Source: Mariniphaga sp964559175 (GTDB taxonomy: Bacteria > Bacteroidota > Bacteroidia > Bacteroidales > Prolixibacteraceae). From it: a stretch of 64,000 bases of DNA. Within the stretch, counting starts at the first letter, position 1, and every line of letters starts with the position of its first letter. The DNA lies in assembly GCA_964559175.1 (NCBI GenBank), contig CAZLGT010000018.1, forward strand, positions 1 to 64,000. The letters run 5' to 3'. The position numbers were made by a program, and so were the translations under genes. The notes under the pieces were generated by a model, which worked only from the letters and a program-made list of their open reading frames with translations, was not told where the DNA came from and did not search any database. Of this stretch, positions 43,899 to 51,577 are shown in pieces.

Positions 43899-45251
43899 AT
43901 GGAAGAAGTAATGATCTCAATCCGGGAGTTACAGCAACTTATCGATAACCGCCAATGGAAAGAACTTCGGCAGGAACTGGAAAAATTAGACCCGGCAGAA
44001 ATAGCCGAAATTATAGAAGAGTTAAAAAGAGAAGGCGACGACATCATTCTGTTCAGGTTGCTGCCCCGCGAAACAGCCAAAGAAACGTTTTTCAGGCTGG
44101 AATACGATAAACAGGAAGAACTGCTCGAAGGCCTGGCCGACCGAAAACACCTGCTGGCCGAACTGCTGAACGATTTAGCACCCGACGACCGTACTGCACT
44201 GTTTGAGGAGTTGCCCGGTCCGGTTACACAGCGGCTTATCCAGCTTCTGTCGCCCGAAGAACGGAAAATTTCCATTCAGTTGCTCGGCTATCCCGAGGAC
44301 AGTATCGGGCGGTTGATGACACCCGATTATGTGGCCGTTAAACCCGAAATGACCATCGAACAGGCACTCGACCACATCAGGCAGTTTGGAAAAGACTCGG
44401 AAACACTGAACGTAGTTTATGTGATAGATAAAAACTGGAAGCTGATTGATGAAATCCGGTTACGTGAAATTCTGCTTGCAAAATCCGGTCAAACCATAGA
44501 AGATTTAATGGATAAGCGGTTTGTGGCTTTAAATGTGCTCGACCATCAGGAAACCGCCATCAGCATTTTTCACGACTACGACCGGGTTGCCCTGCCGGTT
44601 ATCAATACAGAGGGAATACTGCTGGGAATTGTAACTTTCGACGACGTGATGGATGTGGAAGAAGAGGAAGCAACGGAAGACTTCCACAAATTCGGGTCTA
44701 TTCAGGATTTGATTTTTAATCCGGCCAAAGCAAAAATTTTCCTCTTGTATAAGAAAAGAATCCCCTGGCTGGTGGCTTTGGTTTTTATGAACGTTTTTTC
44801 AGGAGCGGCGCTTGCCAGTTTTGGTAATACCATCGAATCAATGGTTTCACTGGTTTTTTTTCTGCCTCTGCTTATCGGAAGCGGCGGGAATGCAGGCGCC
44901 CAATCGGCAACTCTGATGATTCGTTCCCTTGCCACCGGAGAGGTCATTCTGAAAGATTGGTTCCGTTTAACCGGAAAAGAGTTGCTTGTTGCTCTTCTGC
45001 TCGGAATAACAATGGCTGTTGCGGTGGGTTTGGTTGCCAGTTTCAGAGCTCCTGAAATTGTTACAGTTGTAGGACTATCGATGATTATCACTGTACTGAC
45101 AGGCAGCATCTTAGGACTTTCACTTCCATTCATCTTTACCTTTTTCAGGTTGGACCCGGCAACCGCAAGTGCCCCGTTAATCACTTGTCTGGCCGATATT
45201 TCAGGAATTTTGATCTATTTTTCACTGGCAACCTGGTTTTTGGGAATATAA
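43899..45251 (+). CDS. mgtE: Magnesium transporter MgtE
   Basis: A 450-aa MgtE: N-domain superhelix (1-130: LDPAEIAEIIEELKREGDD, LAPDDRTALFEELP), two CBS domains (about 135-255: IGRLMTPDYVAVKPEMTIEQ, then VTFDDVMDVEEEEATEDF) and five C-terminal membrane helices with VFFLPLLIGSGGNAGAQSAT, the conserved ion-path region. Family knowledge: the cytoplasmic domains gate the channel by magnesium binding. Preceded by a long leader and followed by a strong terminator, so transcribed alone. Confidence 0.95.
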   Translation: MEEVMISIRELQQLIDNRQWKELRQELEKLDPAEIAEIIEELKREGDDIILFRLLPRETAKETFFRLEYDKQEELLEGLADRKHLLAELLNDLAPDDRTALFEELPGPVTQRLIQLLSPEERKISIQLLGYPEDSIGRLMTPDYVAVKPEMTIEQALDHIRQFGKDSETLNVVYVIDKNWKLIDEIRLREILLAKSGQTIEDLMDKRFVALNVLDHQETAISIFHDYDRVALPVINTEGILLGIVTFDDVMDVEEEEATEDFHKFGSIQDLIFNPAKAKIFLLYKKRIPWLVALVFMNVFSGAALASFGNTIESMVSLVFFLPLLIGSGGNAGAQSATLMIRSLATGEVILKDWFRLTGKELLVALLLGITMAVAVGLVASFRAPEIVTVVGLSMIITVLTGSILGLSLPFIFTFFRLDPATASAPLITCLADISGILIYFSLATWFLGI

Positions 45252-45292
45252 AAAATGCAGGCCGGAAGTTCAGGTTCCGGTCTGCATTTTTT
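45250..45292. terminator. Bidirectional terminator between mgtE and the nitroreductase-like gene
   Basis: Arms of 18 bp (AAAAAATGCAGGCCGGAA and TTCCGGTCTGCATTTTTT, one G-T wobble) with a 7-nt loop; A/T tracts at both ends. Lies between convergent genes. Confidence 0.92.
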
Positions 45293-45309
45293 TCAGTTTT
45301 ATTTATCAA

Positions 45310-45951
45310 CTATTCCCCCGGATAACCGACGGTTTGCGCCAACACAACATGTTGATTGGGTCGTAATTTAAGTACCTCTTTGGCTTTATCTTTGTCAATC
45401 AAACCACGAACCACGGTACCAATACCTTCCGACGCACACCAGAGGTAAACATTCTGCGAAATGAATCCCACATTTGTTGCCGAATAGAAAACCTTCATTT
45501 CTTCATCGTAAACTTCCATTCTGTCAAAATCGGCCACAAAAACCAGGTTTACAGGGGCAGTCTGAACATAATCCTGCGATCCTGCATGTTCCTGCAAATT
45601 TTCATTGCCCATTTTTAGCAGGACATGTTGCTCTGCATCATACACATACCAGCCGTCATTTTTAATGATGTAAATATCGTATTCATGCACCGCACGTGCC
45701 GACGGGGCGGTACGGTACCCATTGGGCCGGTTAATGCCGTAAGCCGCCCAAAGCAGGTTCGACATTTGTTGTTGTGTCAATTCACGGCTGCTGTAAGTGC
45801 GCTGCGACTGCCGGTTAGCTAGTGCTTCCATCAATGACATGCCCCCTGATTTTTGGGGTGCCGGTAATTTAATGGTTTCAAGCGGTTGGCCATTCATTTC
45901 TGAAAAACCAAATACAATACATAGGAGTGCGGTAAAAAACTTTAGTTTCAT
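45310..45951 (-). CDS. Exported SagB/ThcOx-type nitroreductase-family protein
   Basis: Start at 45951 gives a signal peptide (MKLKFFTALLCIVFGFSEMN) and a 213-aa protein. The flavin-binding nitroreductase fold shows SLMEALANRQSQRTYSSREL, LLWAAYGINRPNGYRTAPSA, NVGFISQNVYLWCASEGIGT and a C-terminal VVLAQTVGYP. SagB-like oxidases act on azoline peptides; this one is exported, so its role is probably different. Monocistronic between terminator and an arsR promoter. Confidence 0.82.
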   Translation of the reverse strand: MKLKFFTALLCIVFGFSEMNGQPLETIKLPAPQKSGGMSLMEALANRQSQRTYSSRELTQQQMSNLLWAAYGINRPNGYRTAPSARAVHEYDIYIIKNDGWYVYDAEQHVLLKMGNENLQEHAGSQDYVQTAPVNLVFVADFDRMEVYDEEMKVFYSATNVGFISQNVYLWCASEGIGTVVRGLIDKDKAKEVLKLRPNQHVVLAQTVGYPGE

Positions 45952-46083
45952 AATTGCTGATTTTTGGTTATTAAAACTGGTTCTAAATATGGAAAATTTA
46001 ATTTTGTATATCAATACCTTGCCATTCATACATCAATAACAAAAGCAAAATTAGTGAAAATTTCTTTGGTGGTCAATAAATCA

Positions 46084-46101
46084 TTTCGTTATTTTGCGAA
46101 A
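46084..46101 (+). promoter_or_regulatory. ArsR operator enclosing a -7-like box
   Basis: TTTCG (46084-46088) and CGAAA (46097-46101) flank the 8-bp TTATTTTG, one base from the TAnnTTTG consensus. The arms extend by one more A/T pair. Same arm-N8-arm geometry as 40735-40752, here at the promoter of the second arsR. Confidence 0.55.
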
Positions 46102-46133
46102 TACGAACAAGAGCTTTAATTGATTTCCGAAAG

Positions 46134-46439
46134 ATGAGAAAAAAAATTGAATGGGAAGAGGAGATTTTGCAAACAGCAATACTTGCAAAAGCAATAAGTC
46201 ACCCGGTACGGCTCCATATCCTGAAAAGATTGTCGGGATTTGATGCCTGCTGTTACAGCGGCGACCTTGTGGATGAACTTCCCATTGGCCGTTCTACGCT
46301 TTCGCAGCACCTGAAAGAACTGAAATCTGCCGGATTGATTCAGGGCGAAACTGAACCGCCTTTTATAAAATACTGCCTGAACAACGAGAAATGGGCAAAA
46401 GCAAAAAAAATGTTTAACCAACTATTTACCGAAGCCTGA
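46134..46439 (+). CDS. ArsR-family transcriptional repressor (second copy)
   Basis: A 101-aa winged-helix repressor: ILAKAISHPVRLHILKRLSG, CCYSGDLVDELP, GRSTLSQHLKELKSAGLIQG, KYCLNNEKW. The same CC plus KYC cysteines as the first ArsR are candidate metalloid ligands. The gene stops 1 bp before the permease start, giving an arsR-permease-cytochrome operon. Confidence 0.93.
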   Translation: MRKKIEWEEEILQTAILAKAISHPVRLHILKRLSGFDACCYSGDLVDELPIGRSTLSQHLKELKSAGLIQGETEPPFIKYCLNNEKWAKAKKMFNQLFTEA

Positions 46440-46440
46440 T

Positions 46441-47760
46441 ATGGATTGGAAAAAAGAGATAAAAATTTTAGGGTGGATTGTTGCTGTTTTTGTGTTTGCT
46501 TACTTTATGCCTCTCGAAAGCGCACGGTTTACCGAGGCCATTATGGCCATGTTCGATTTGGCCAGATGGTACGCACAGGAACATGTGATATTGTGCCTGC
46601 TTCCGGCCTTTTTTATTGCCGGGGTAATTGCCGTTTTTGTGAGCCAGGGCGCTGTAATGAAATATTTTGGCGCCAAAGCAAAAAAGTGGGTAGCCTACTC
46701 GGTGGCATCGGTTTCGGGAACCATTCTTGCGGTATGCAGTTGCACCATTTTACCCCTGTTTTCGAGCATTTACAAACGCGGCGCCGGCCTGGGCCCAGCC
46801 ATAGCGTTTTTGTACAGCGGACCGGCCATCAATATCCTGGCTATCATCCTCACCGCACGCATCCTGGGTTTTGAAATGGGGGTTGCCCGGGTAATTGGCG
46901 CAGTGGTTTTTGCTGTGGTAATTGGCTCAGCTATGTCGCTCATTTACAGAAAAGAAGAAAAAGCAAAAAATAAAGAACAACTGAGTTTTCCTGATGTGCC
47001 TGAGAAACGGCCCATGTGGCAAACCTCTTTTCACTTTTTCACCCTGGTACTTATCCTCGTTTTTGCCAACTGGGGAAAACCGGGCGACGGTGTAACCGAT
47101 GGTGCCTGGCACTGGATTTGGGCCAATAAATGGTACATTACCTCGTTTTTTGGTCTGCTGCTGGTTTTTTCCCTCATCTGGATTTTAAAAATCAAATGGC
47201 AGCATGTTCTGATCGCAACCTTGGCCACTGCAGCATCGGCCTTTTTAAGCTCCTCACCGCTCATTCCAATGGTTGTGGGTATTGCAGGCCTAAGCATTAT
47301 TACTTTAGCCGACAAGCGGGATCAGGACAATAAAGAGTGGACCATTGCATCGTGGGATTTTACCAAACAAATTATGCCGCTGCTGGCCCTTGGAGTTTTG
47401 GCCGCCGGATTTTTACTCGGTTCAACCCACAACGATACAGCTATGGCCGGAATTATTCCAAACGAATGGGTGGCCGGTCTGGTTGGCGGAAATTCTGTTT
47501 TCTCTAATTTCTTCGCTTCAATTGTAGGAGCCTTTATGTATTTCGCCACACTTACCGAAGTACCCATTTTACAGGGACTTATTGCTGCCGGAATGGGAAA
47601 AGGCCCTGCCCTGGCATTGCTGCTTGCAGGCCCCTCGTTATCGCTGCCAAATATGCTCGTAATCCGCGGTGTGATTGGCACGCAAAAAACCATGGTTTAC
47701 ATTCTGCTGGTGGTGGTGATGGCAACCCTGTCGGGCATAATTTACGGAACATTCTTTTAA
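46441..47760 (+). CDS. ArsP-type permease (organoarsenical/metalloid efflux)
   Basis: A 439-aa permease of the ArsP_1/UPF0718 family with about ten membrane helices in two repeats. Hallmarks are SGTILAVCSCTILPLFSSIY with the CSC thiolate motif, GAGLGPAIAFLYSGPAINIL in the first half and AGMGKGPALALLLAGPSLSL in the second. ArsP relatives export trivalent organoarsenicals; the ArsR partner supports a metalloid substrate, though a metal cation is possible. Confidence 0.87.
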   Translation: MDWKKEIKILGWIVAVFVFAYFMPLESARFTEAIMAMFDLARWYAQEHVILCLLPAFFIAGVIAVFVSQGAVMKYFGAKAKKWVAYSVASVSGTILAVCSCTILPLFSSIYKRGAGLGPAIAFLYSGPAINILAIILTARILGFEMGVARVIGAVVFAVVIGSAMSLIYRKEEKAKNKEQLSFPDVPEKRPMWQTSFHFFTLVLILVFANWGKPGDGVTDGAWHWIWANKWYITSFFGLLLVFSLIWILKIKWQHVLIATLATAASAFLSSSPLIPMVVGIAGLSIITLADKRDQDNKEWTIASWDFTKQIMPLLALGVLAAGFLLGSTHNDTAMAGIIPNEWVAGLVGGNSVFSNFFASIVGAFMYFATLTEVPILQGLIAAGMGKGPALALLLAGPSLSLPNMLVIRGVIGTQKTMVYILLVVVMATLSGIIYGTFF

Positions 47761-47797
47761 AATCGAATAAATAATAACACAACAAAAAAGATAAAAA

Positions 47798-48637
47798 ATG
47801 GACAGACGAAATGCAATGAAAATAGCTGCCGGCGCTATTGCCGCAGGTGGAGCCGGCCTGTTAACGCTTACCACAGCATTCAAACCTGAAAAACAACCTC
47901 TGTCTGAGTCTCAAAACCTGGAATACAATCCGGCTGAAAGCAGTTGGAAATATTTTCACCTTGACCCTTCCGCAACCGCGCAAATTGCATACGATAGATA
48001 CAGCGAAGGAAGCTGCATGTACGCAACCATTTTCAGTGTTGTTTCCCAACTGGCCGATAAATTTGGCGAACCGTTTGTTTCATTTCCCATGCACATGTTT
48101 AAATACGGGCATGGGGGCATTGGAGGTTTTGGTTCGGTTTGCGGTGCTTTGAACGGAGCCGCTGCGGTTATCGGATTGATGATTACCGAAAAAAGTGTAC
48201 AGGATAAAATGATAACCGACCTCTTTCAATGGTATGAAAGAGAGTCTTTGCCGGTATTTACTCCTCAAAAACCGGTATTTGATTTTACCCCTGTAACAAG
48301 TGTCTCCAATTCGGTATTGTGCCATGCGTCGAATACCAACTGGTGCAAAGAATCGGGATTTCATGTAAACAGCAACGAACGAAAGGAAAGGTGCCGGCGG
48401 TTGACCAGCGACGTAGCAGAAAAAGTGACTGTCGCCCTCAATGATATTTCAACCAGTGCCTACGTTACAAACAGGCACAGCAACCACGAGGTAAACAGTT
48501 GCATTGCCTGCCACGGAGATGAGGGGAAACTCAAAAATACATCGGTAAAAATGAGCTGCAATTCATGCCATTCAGAATCCATAGGACATAAAATTTTTGG
48601 GGATGTGCACTATAAATTCATGAAAGACGGACATTAA
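47798..48637 (+). CDS. C_GCAxxG_C_C / split-Soret cytochrome-like exported protein
   Basis: A 279-aa protein with a twin-arginine-like signal (MDRRNAMKIAAGAIAAGGAG). The central domain matches the C_GCAxxG_C_C pattern in degenerate form (GSCMYATIFSVVSQLADKFG, FGSVCGALNGAAAVIGLM, NWC, RC). The C-terminus has two heme c motifs, CIACH and CNSCH, and resembles split-Soret cytochrome c. Periplasmic electron transfer is expected. Its place after arsR and an ArsP-type permease, 37 bp apart, suggests a redox step in metalloid handling (inference). Confidence 0.82.
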   Translation: MDRRNAMKIAAGAIAAGGAGLLTLTTAFKPEKQPLSESQNLEYNPAESSWKYFHLDPSATAQIAYDRYSEGSCMYATIFSVVSQLADKFGEPFVSFPMHMFKYGHGGIGGFGSVCGALNGAAAVIGLMITEKSVQDKMITDLFQWYERESLPVFTPQKPVFDFTPVTSVSNSVLCHASNTNWCKESGFHVNSNERKERCRRLTSDVAEKVTVALNDISTSAYVTNRHSNHEVNSCIACHGDEGKLKNTSVKMSCNSCHSESIGHKIFGDVHYKFMKDGH

Positions 48638-48640
48638 CAA

Positions 48641-49552
48641 TTAAAACAACCTCATAAAAACCCGCGGGATTTTAGTTTCAAAATTCATTTTTTCTCCGGT
48701 TACCGGATGAATAAAGGAAAGCTGATGCGCATGAAGCCCAAGGCGTTTGATGGGGCTTGTGGTTGCTCCGTATTTTTTATCGCCCACAATGTTGTGGCCC
48801 ATTTCCTGCATGTGAATCCGGATTTGGTTTTTCCGTCCGGTTTCAAGATTTACCTTTAATAAAGAATACGCATTGTTTTTCTTTAGTACAGAATAATGGG
48901 TAATTGCCTCTTTCCCGCTTCCTGGCTTTGGCGATGAATGCATTCTGAATACTTTGTCTTCAGAAAGATACGAAGTAATGGTGCCTTCCTGTTTTTCAAC
49001 CGGCCCCTCCACAACGGCAAGGTAAGTTCGTTCAATCACGGTATCGTTCCACGTCTCCTGAAGCTTGTTTTTCACCGGTTCGCTTTTGGCAAACAGCATG
49101 AGGCCCGAGGTTTCGCGGTCGAGCCGGTGCACAATAAAGATTTTGTTGCCCCTGTCCTGCTTTTTTACATGCCTGCTCAGCAAACTGTAAGCAGTGGCCC
49201 GTTTTTCGTTTTCGGTAGCCATGGAAAGCAGCCCGGCCATCTTGTCGATAACAATAATGTGCTGGTCCTCATAAACAATATTGTATTCCCGGAACTTCTG
49301 TTCAGGCGAAATTCGGTTGCTGCTGATTTCAACTTTTTGTCCGGGTAAAAGCGGAAAATCAAACTGCGAAACGGGTTTTCCTTCAACCAAAACCTGTTTA
49401 TGACTGAGCAGCGATTTGATGTTGTTGCGGCTTTTGTGAGGCATTTGTGCCATCAGAAATTCCATCAGAAGAGATTTCTCCGAAACATGAAAAACCGTAT
49501 TTTTCTGTATTAACGGGACTGATTTTTTTGAACTTGACTTTTTCGGGTTCAT
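48641..49552 (-). CDS. RluA-family pseudouridine synthase
   Basis: Start chosen at 49552 (MNPKKSSSKKSVPLIQKN); a longer frame from 49624 is less likely. The 303-aa protein has an S4-like N-terminus (HKSRNNIKSLLSHKQVLVEG) and the RluA catalytic motif IVHRLDRETSGLMLFAKS, where the Asp is the nucleophile; further IDKMAGLLSMATEN and GRKNQIRIHMQEMGHNIVGD. Modifies uridine in rRNA or tRNA; exact target not inferable. Convergent with the cytochrome gene. Confidence 0.93.
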   Translation of the reverse strand: MNPKKSSSKKSVPLIQKNTVFHVSEKSLLMEFLMAQMPHKSRNNIKSLLSHKQVLVEGKPVSQFDFPLLPGQKVEISSNRISPEQKFREYNIVYEDQHIIVIDKMAGLLSMATENEKRATAYSLLSRHVKKQDRGNKIFIVHRLDRETSGLMLFAKSEPVKNKLQETWNDTVIERTYLAVVEGPVEKQEGTITSYLSEDKVFRMHSSPKPGSGKEAITHYSVLKKNNAYSLLKVNLETGRKNQIRIHMQEMGHNIVGDKKYGATTSPIKRLGLHAHQLSFIHPVTGEKMNFETKIPRVFMRLF

Positions 49553-49766
49553 CGCATTATTAATTGATTTCCGCCACAAAAGTACTTCATTTGTTGAGGA
49601 TTTGGGTGAAATTATTTGATTCATTTTATATTATGCCATTCACTACAACTTATAATAATTTGAAAGAAAACATTTTGAACCAAATGGACAGGCAATTGTT
49701 TTGAGTATAATATACTTGAAAACAGAAAAATCTCAGTCAAATAACATTAACGTTAAATAACTTAGC

Positions 49767-50321
49767 ATGAATCACTTGAAAAATCAAAGTAAAACGAAAA
49801 CCAGCATCATCGTCATTTTAGTTCTTGCCCTTTTTACGCTTGGGTCCTGTGGTTCGTCTCAAAACGAATCAAAGCAAACGCCGGCTGTACCTGTGTTGCC
49901 ACAAAATCAGGAGCAAATCGCTGTTCCCAATCCCGAACCAGAGCAGCCTGTTTCTGCTGAAACAACAACACAACCAACGGAAGTACAGGAGAGTGGTGAA
50001 GTCATGTTAAATCCTCCGCATGGAGAGCCTTTTCACCGGTGCGATATTCCGGTGGGTGCACCGCTTACTTCCGCACCGGCAAATACAACCCGTCAAACCA
50101 ACAGTGATCCGGTTCAGGCAACAGCGCCCCAATCTGCGAATACAGCCCCCAGTGTTACGAATAACCCAACTGCTCCAACCATTGAAAATGCCATGCGGAT
50201 GAATCCTTCGCAAACAAGAAGTACTGCTCCGGCAAACAGCGGAACCAAACCACGTTTGAATCCGCCACACGGGCAACCCTGGCACCGTTGCGATATTGCA
50301 GTAGGTAGTCCGCTGCCCTGA
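49767..50321 (+). CDS. Lipoprotein with two NPPHGxPxHRCDIxVGxPL motifs
   Basis: A 184-aa lipoprotein: lipobox LGSCG (Cys about 28), then a long Pro/Thr/Gln/Asn-rich, presumably disordered region. The motif NPPHGxPxHRCDIxVGxPL occurs twice, at about residues 81-99 and at the very C-terminus (about 166-184). Each has a Cys, two His and an Asp that could bind a metal or form an intermolecular disulfide. I know this motif only as a recurring feature of Bacteroidota lipoproteins with no assigned function. Confidence 0.8.
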   Translation: MNHLKNQSKTKTSIIVILVLALFTLGSCGSSQNESKQTPAVPVLPQNQEQIAVPNPEPEQPVSAETTTQPTEVQESGEVMLNPPHGEPFHRCDIPVGAPLTSAPANTTRQTNSDPVQATAPQSANTAPSVTNNPTAPTIENAMRMNPSQTRSTAPANSGTKPRLNPPHGQPWHRCDIAVGSPLP

Positions 50322-50364
50322 TAATTCGGTTGAAATCAGCGTAAATAATCGCTGGCAATTTTAC

Positions 50365-50511
50365 TTATGCCATTTTTAATCCCCTTTTCACATCGCCCCG
50401 CTCGAAAACCCGCTCAATAACGAAATTTGCTTTGGCATCGTAATCGATTTGCTCAAAGTTCACATTCCGGAAAATGCGTTTGTTAAATACCGGTTTCTGA
50501 TTTGCCTTCAT
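50365..50511 (-). CDS. Short DUF6922-like protein, possibly truncated
   Basis: A 48-aa product from the ATG at 50511 (MKANQKPVFNKRIFRNVNFE). It resembles the start of the DUF6922/antitoxin-like domain common in Bacteroidota: IFRNVNFEQIDYDAKANFVI and ERVFERGDV. The usual C-terminal part after the RGD segment is missing and the stop follows soon, so it may be a fragment. Opposite in direction to its neighbours; no toxin gene is adjacent. Confidence 0.5.
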   Translation of the reverse strand: MKANQKPVFNKRIFRNVNFEQIDYDAKANFVIERVFERGDVKRGLKMA

Positions 50512-50598
50512 ACAGCGAATGATAATAAATTTGCAGAAAACCTGTTTCATTTGGATTTTACAAAAAATTGTTCCTGATTTGCAGTATAGCTAAAAGAA

Positions 50599-50934
50599 AT
50601 GAACACAGAAGAATTACAGGAAATTACTGAAATCATCCGACGTGAAATTCAAAAACTCACGCAAAAAATATATGAATTAAAGGAGTTTACAGCACCCGTT
50701 TCTCCCGACGATGCCATTGGGCGCATTTCGCGCATGGATGCCATCAACAACAAAAGCATAACAGAAGCCAGTATGCGCAACCTGCAAACACGACTCGACC
50801 AGCTCCGGAAAATTTCGCAGGTGGTGAACGACAAAGAATTTGGTCTGTGTCTTAAATGCCACAAACCCATTGCTTTTGAACGGCTGAAAATCAGGCCCGA
50901 AATACGTTTGTGTGCCAGTTGCTTGCAAAGATAA
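50599..50934 (+). CDS. TraR/DksA-type zinc-finger protein
   Basis: A 111-aa protein with an N-terminal coiled coil (TEIIRREIQKLTQKIYELKE), the AIGRISRMDAINNKS segment and a C-terminal four-Cys zinc finger (GLCLKCHKPIAFERLKIRPE, then LCASC). DksA/TraR relatives bind RNA polymerase through the secondary channel; members of this size in Bacteroidota are uncharacterised. Confidence 0.88.
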   Translation: MNTEELQEITEIIRREIQKLTQKIYELKEFTAPVSPDDAIGRISRMDAINNKSITEASMRNLQTRLDQLRKISQVVNDKEFGLCLKCHKPIAFERLKIRPEIRLCASCLQR

Positions 50935-50938
50935 AGGG

Positions 50939-51574
50939 TCATTTTTTCTGCAAAATTACAACCCTGTCATTTTTAATTTCAAGAGTTTCAAGACTGTAAT
51001 GAGCCGCAATAAACCGGAACGTTTGTTCATGATAAAAAACCACATGTGTTGGGTCGGTTGCATAACGCCAGCTTTTAATTTTGGCAGTATCATTCCAAAG
51101 TTGAGTCATCACAACCAAAATTCCACCAGGTTTTAGCAGACCCCACAGTTTTTGCAGTTCGTGCGCCGGCCTGAAAAAATGTTCAAAACATTCGGTTGCA
51201 AATACATAATCGTAAGTTCCCAAGGGATTCTCAGGAAAAAAAATAGGGTCATAAATTTCGCAGGAAAACCCCTTATTATCAAGCAGTTTATTAAGTGTTG
51301 GAACCGGTCCGCAACCATAATCGATCCCCTTGGCACCCTGTTTCAAATATTTCAGAGCGGGCTTAATGGCCTGATTTAAATGCCTTACATATCCTTCCTG
51401 ATGAATGCTGTTTTCATGTTCCAGGTACCGATCTTTTTCTTCGTTCCAGCCGGGTAGGTTGCTTTTCCCCTCAAATACCAGCATACAGTTATCACACAAG
51501 TGAAATAACCGACCTTTTGGCCCCTGCACTTTGGATTGAAAACTTACGAAATTACACAGCGGACAAACTTCCAT
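50939..51574 (-). CDS. Class I SAM-dependent methyltransferase with zinc-ribbon N-terminus
   Basis: A 211-aa protein. Two Cys pairs at the N-terminus (CPLC and CDNC, 20 residues apart) look like a zinc ribbon. The methyltransferase core shows GIDYGCGPVPTLNKLL (motif I), YDYVFATECFEHFFRPAHEL and WGLLKPGGILVVMTQL. Substrate not inferable. Its start is 3 bp after the HelD-like gene stop on the same strand. Confidence 0.87.
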   Translation of the reverse strand: MEVCPLCNFVSFQSKVQGPKGRLFHLCDNCMLVFEGKSNLPGWNEEKDRYLEHENSIHQEGYVRHLNQAIKPALKYLKQGAKGIDYGCGPVPTLNKLLDNKGFSCEIYDPIFFPENPLGTYDYVFATECFEHFFRPAHELQKLWGLLKPGGILVVMTQLWNDTAKIKSWRYATDPTHVVFYHEQTFRFIAAHYSLETLEIKNDRVVILQKK

Positions 51575-51577
51575 AAA

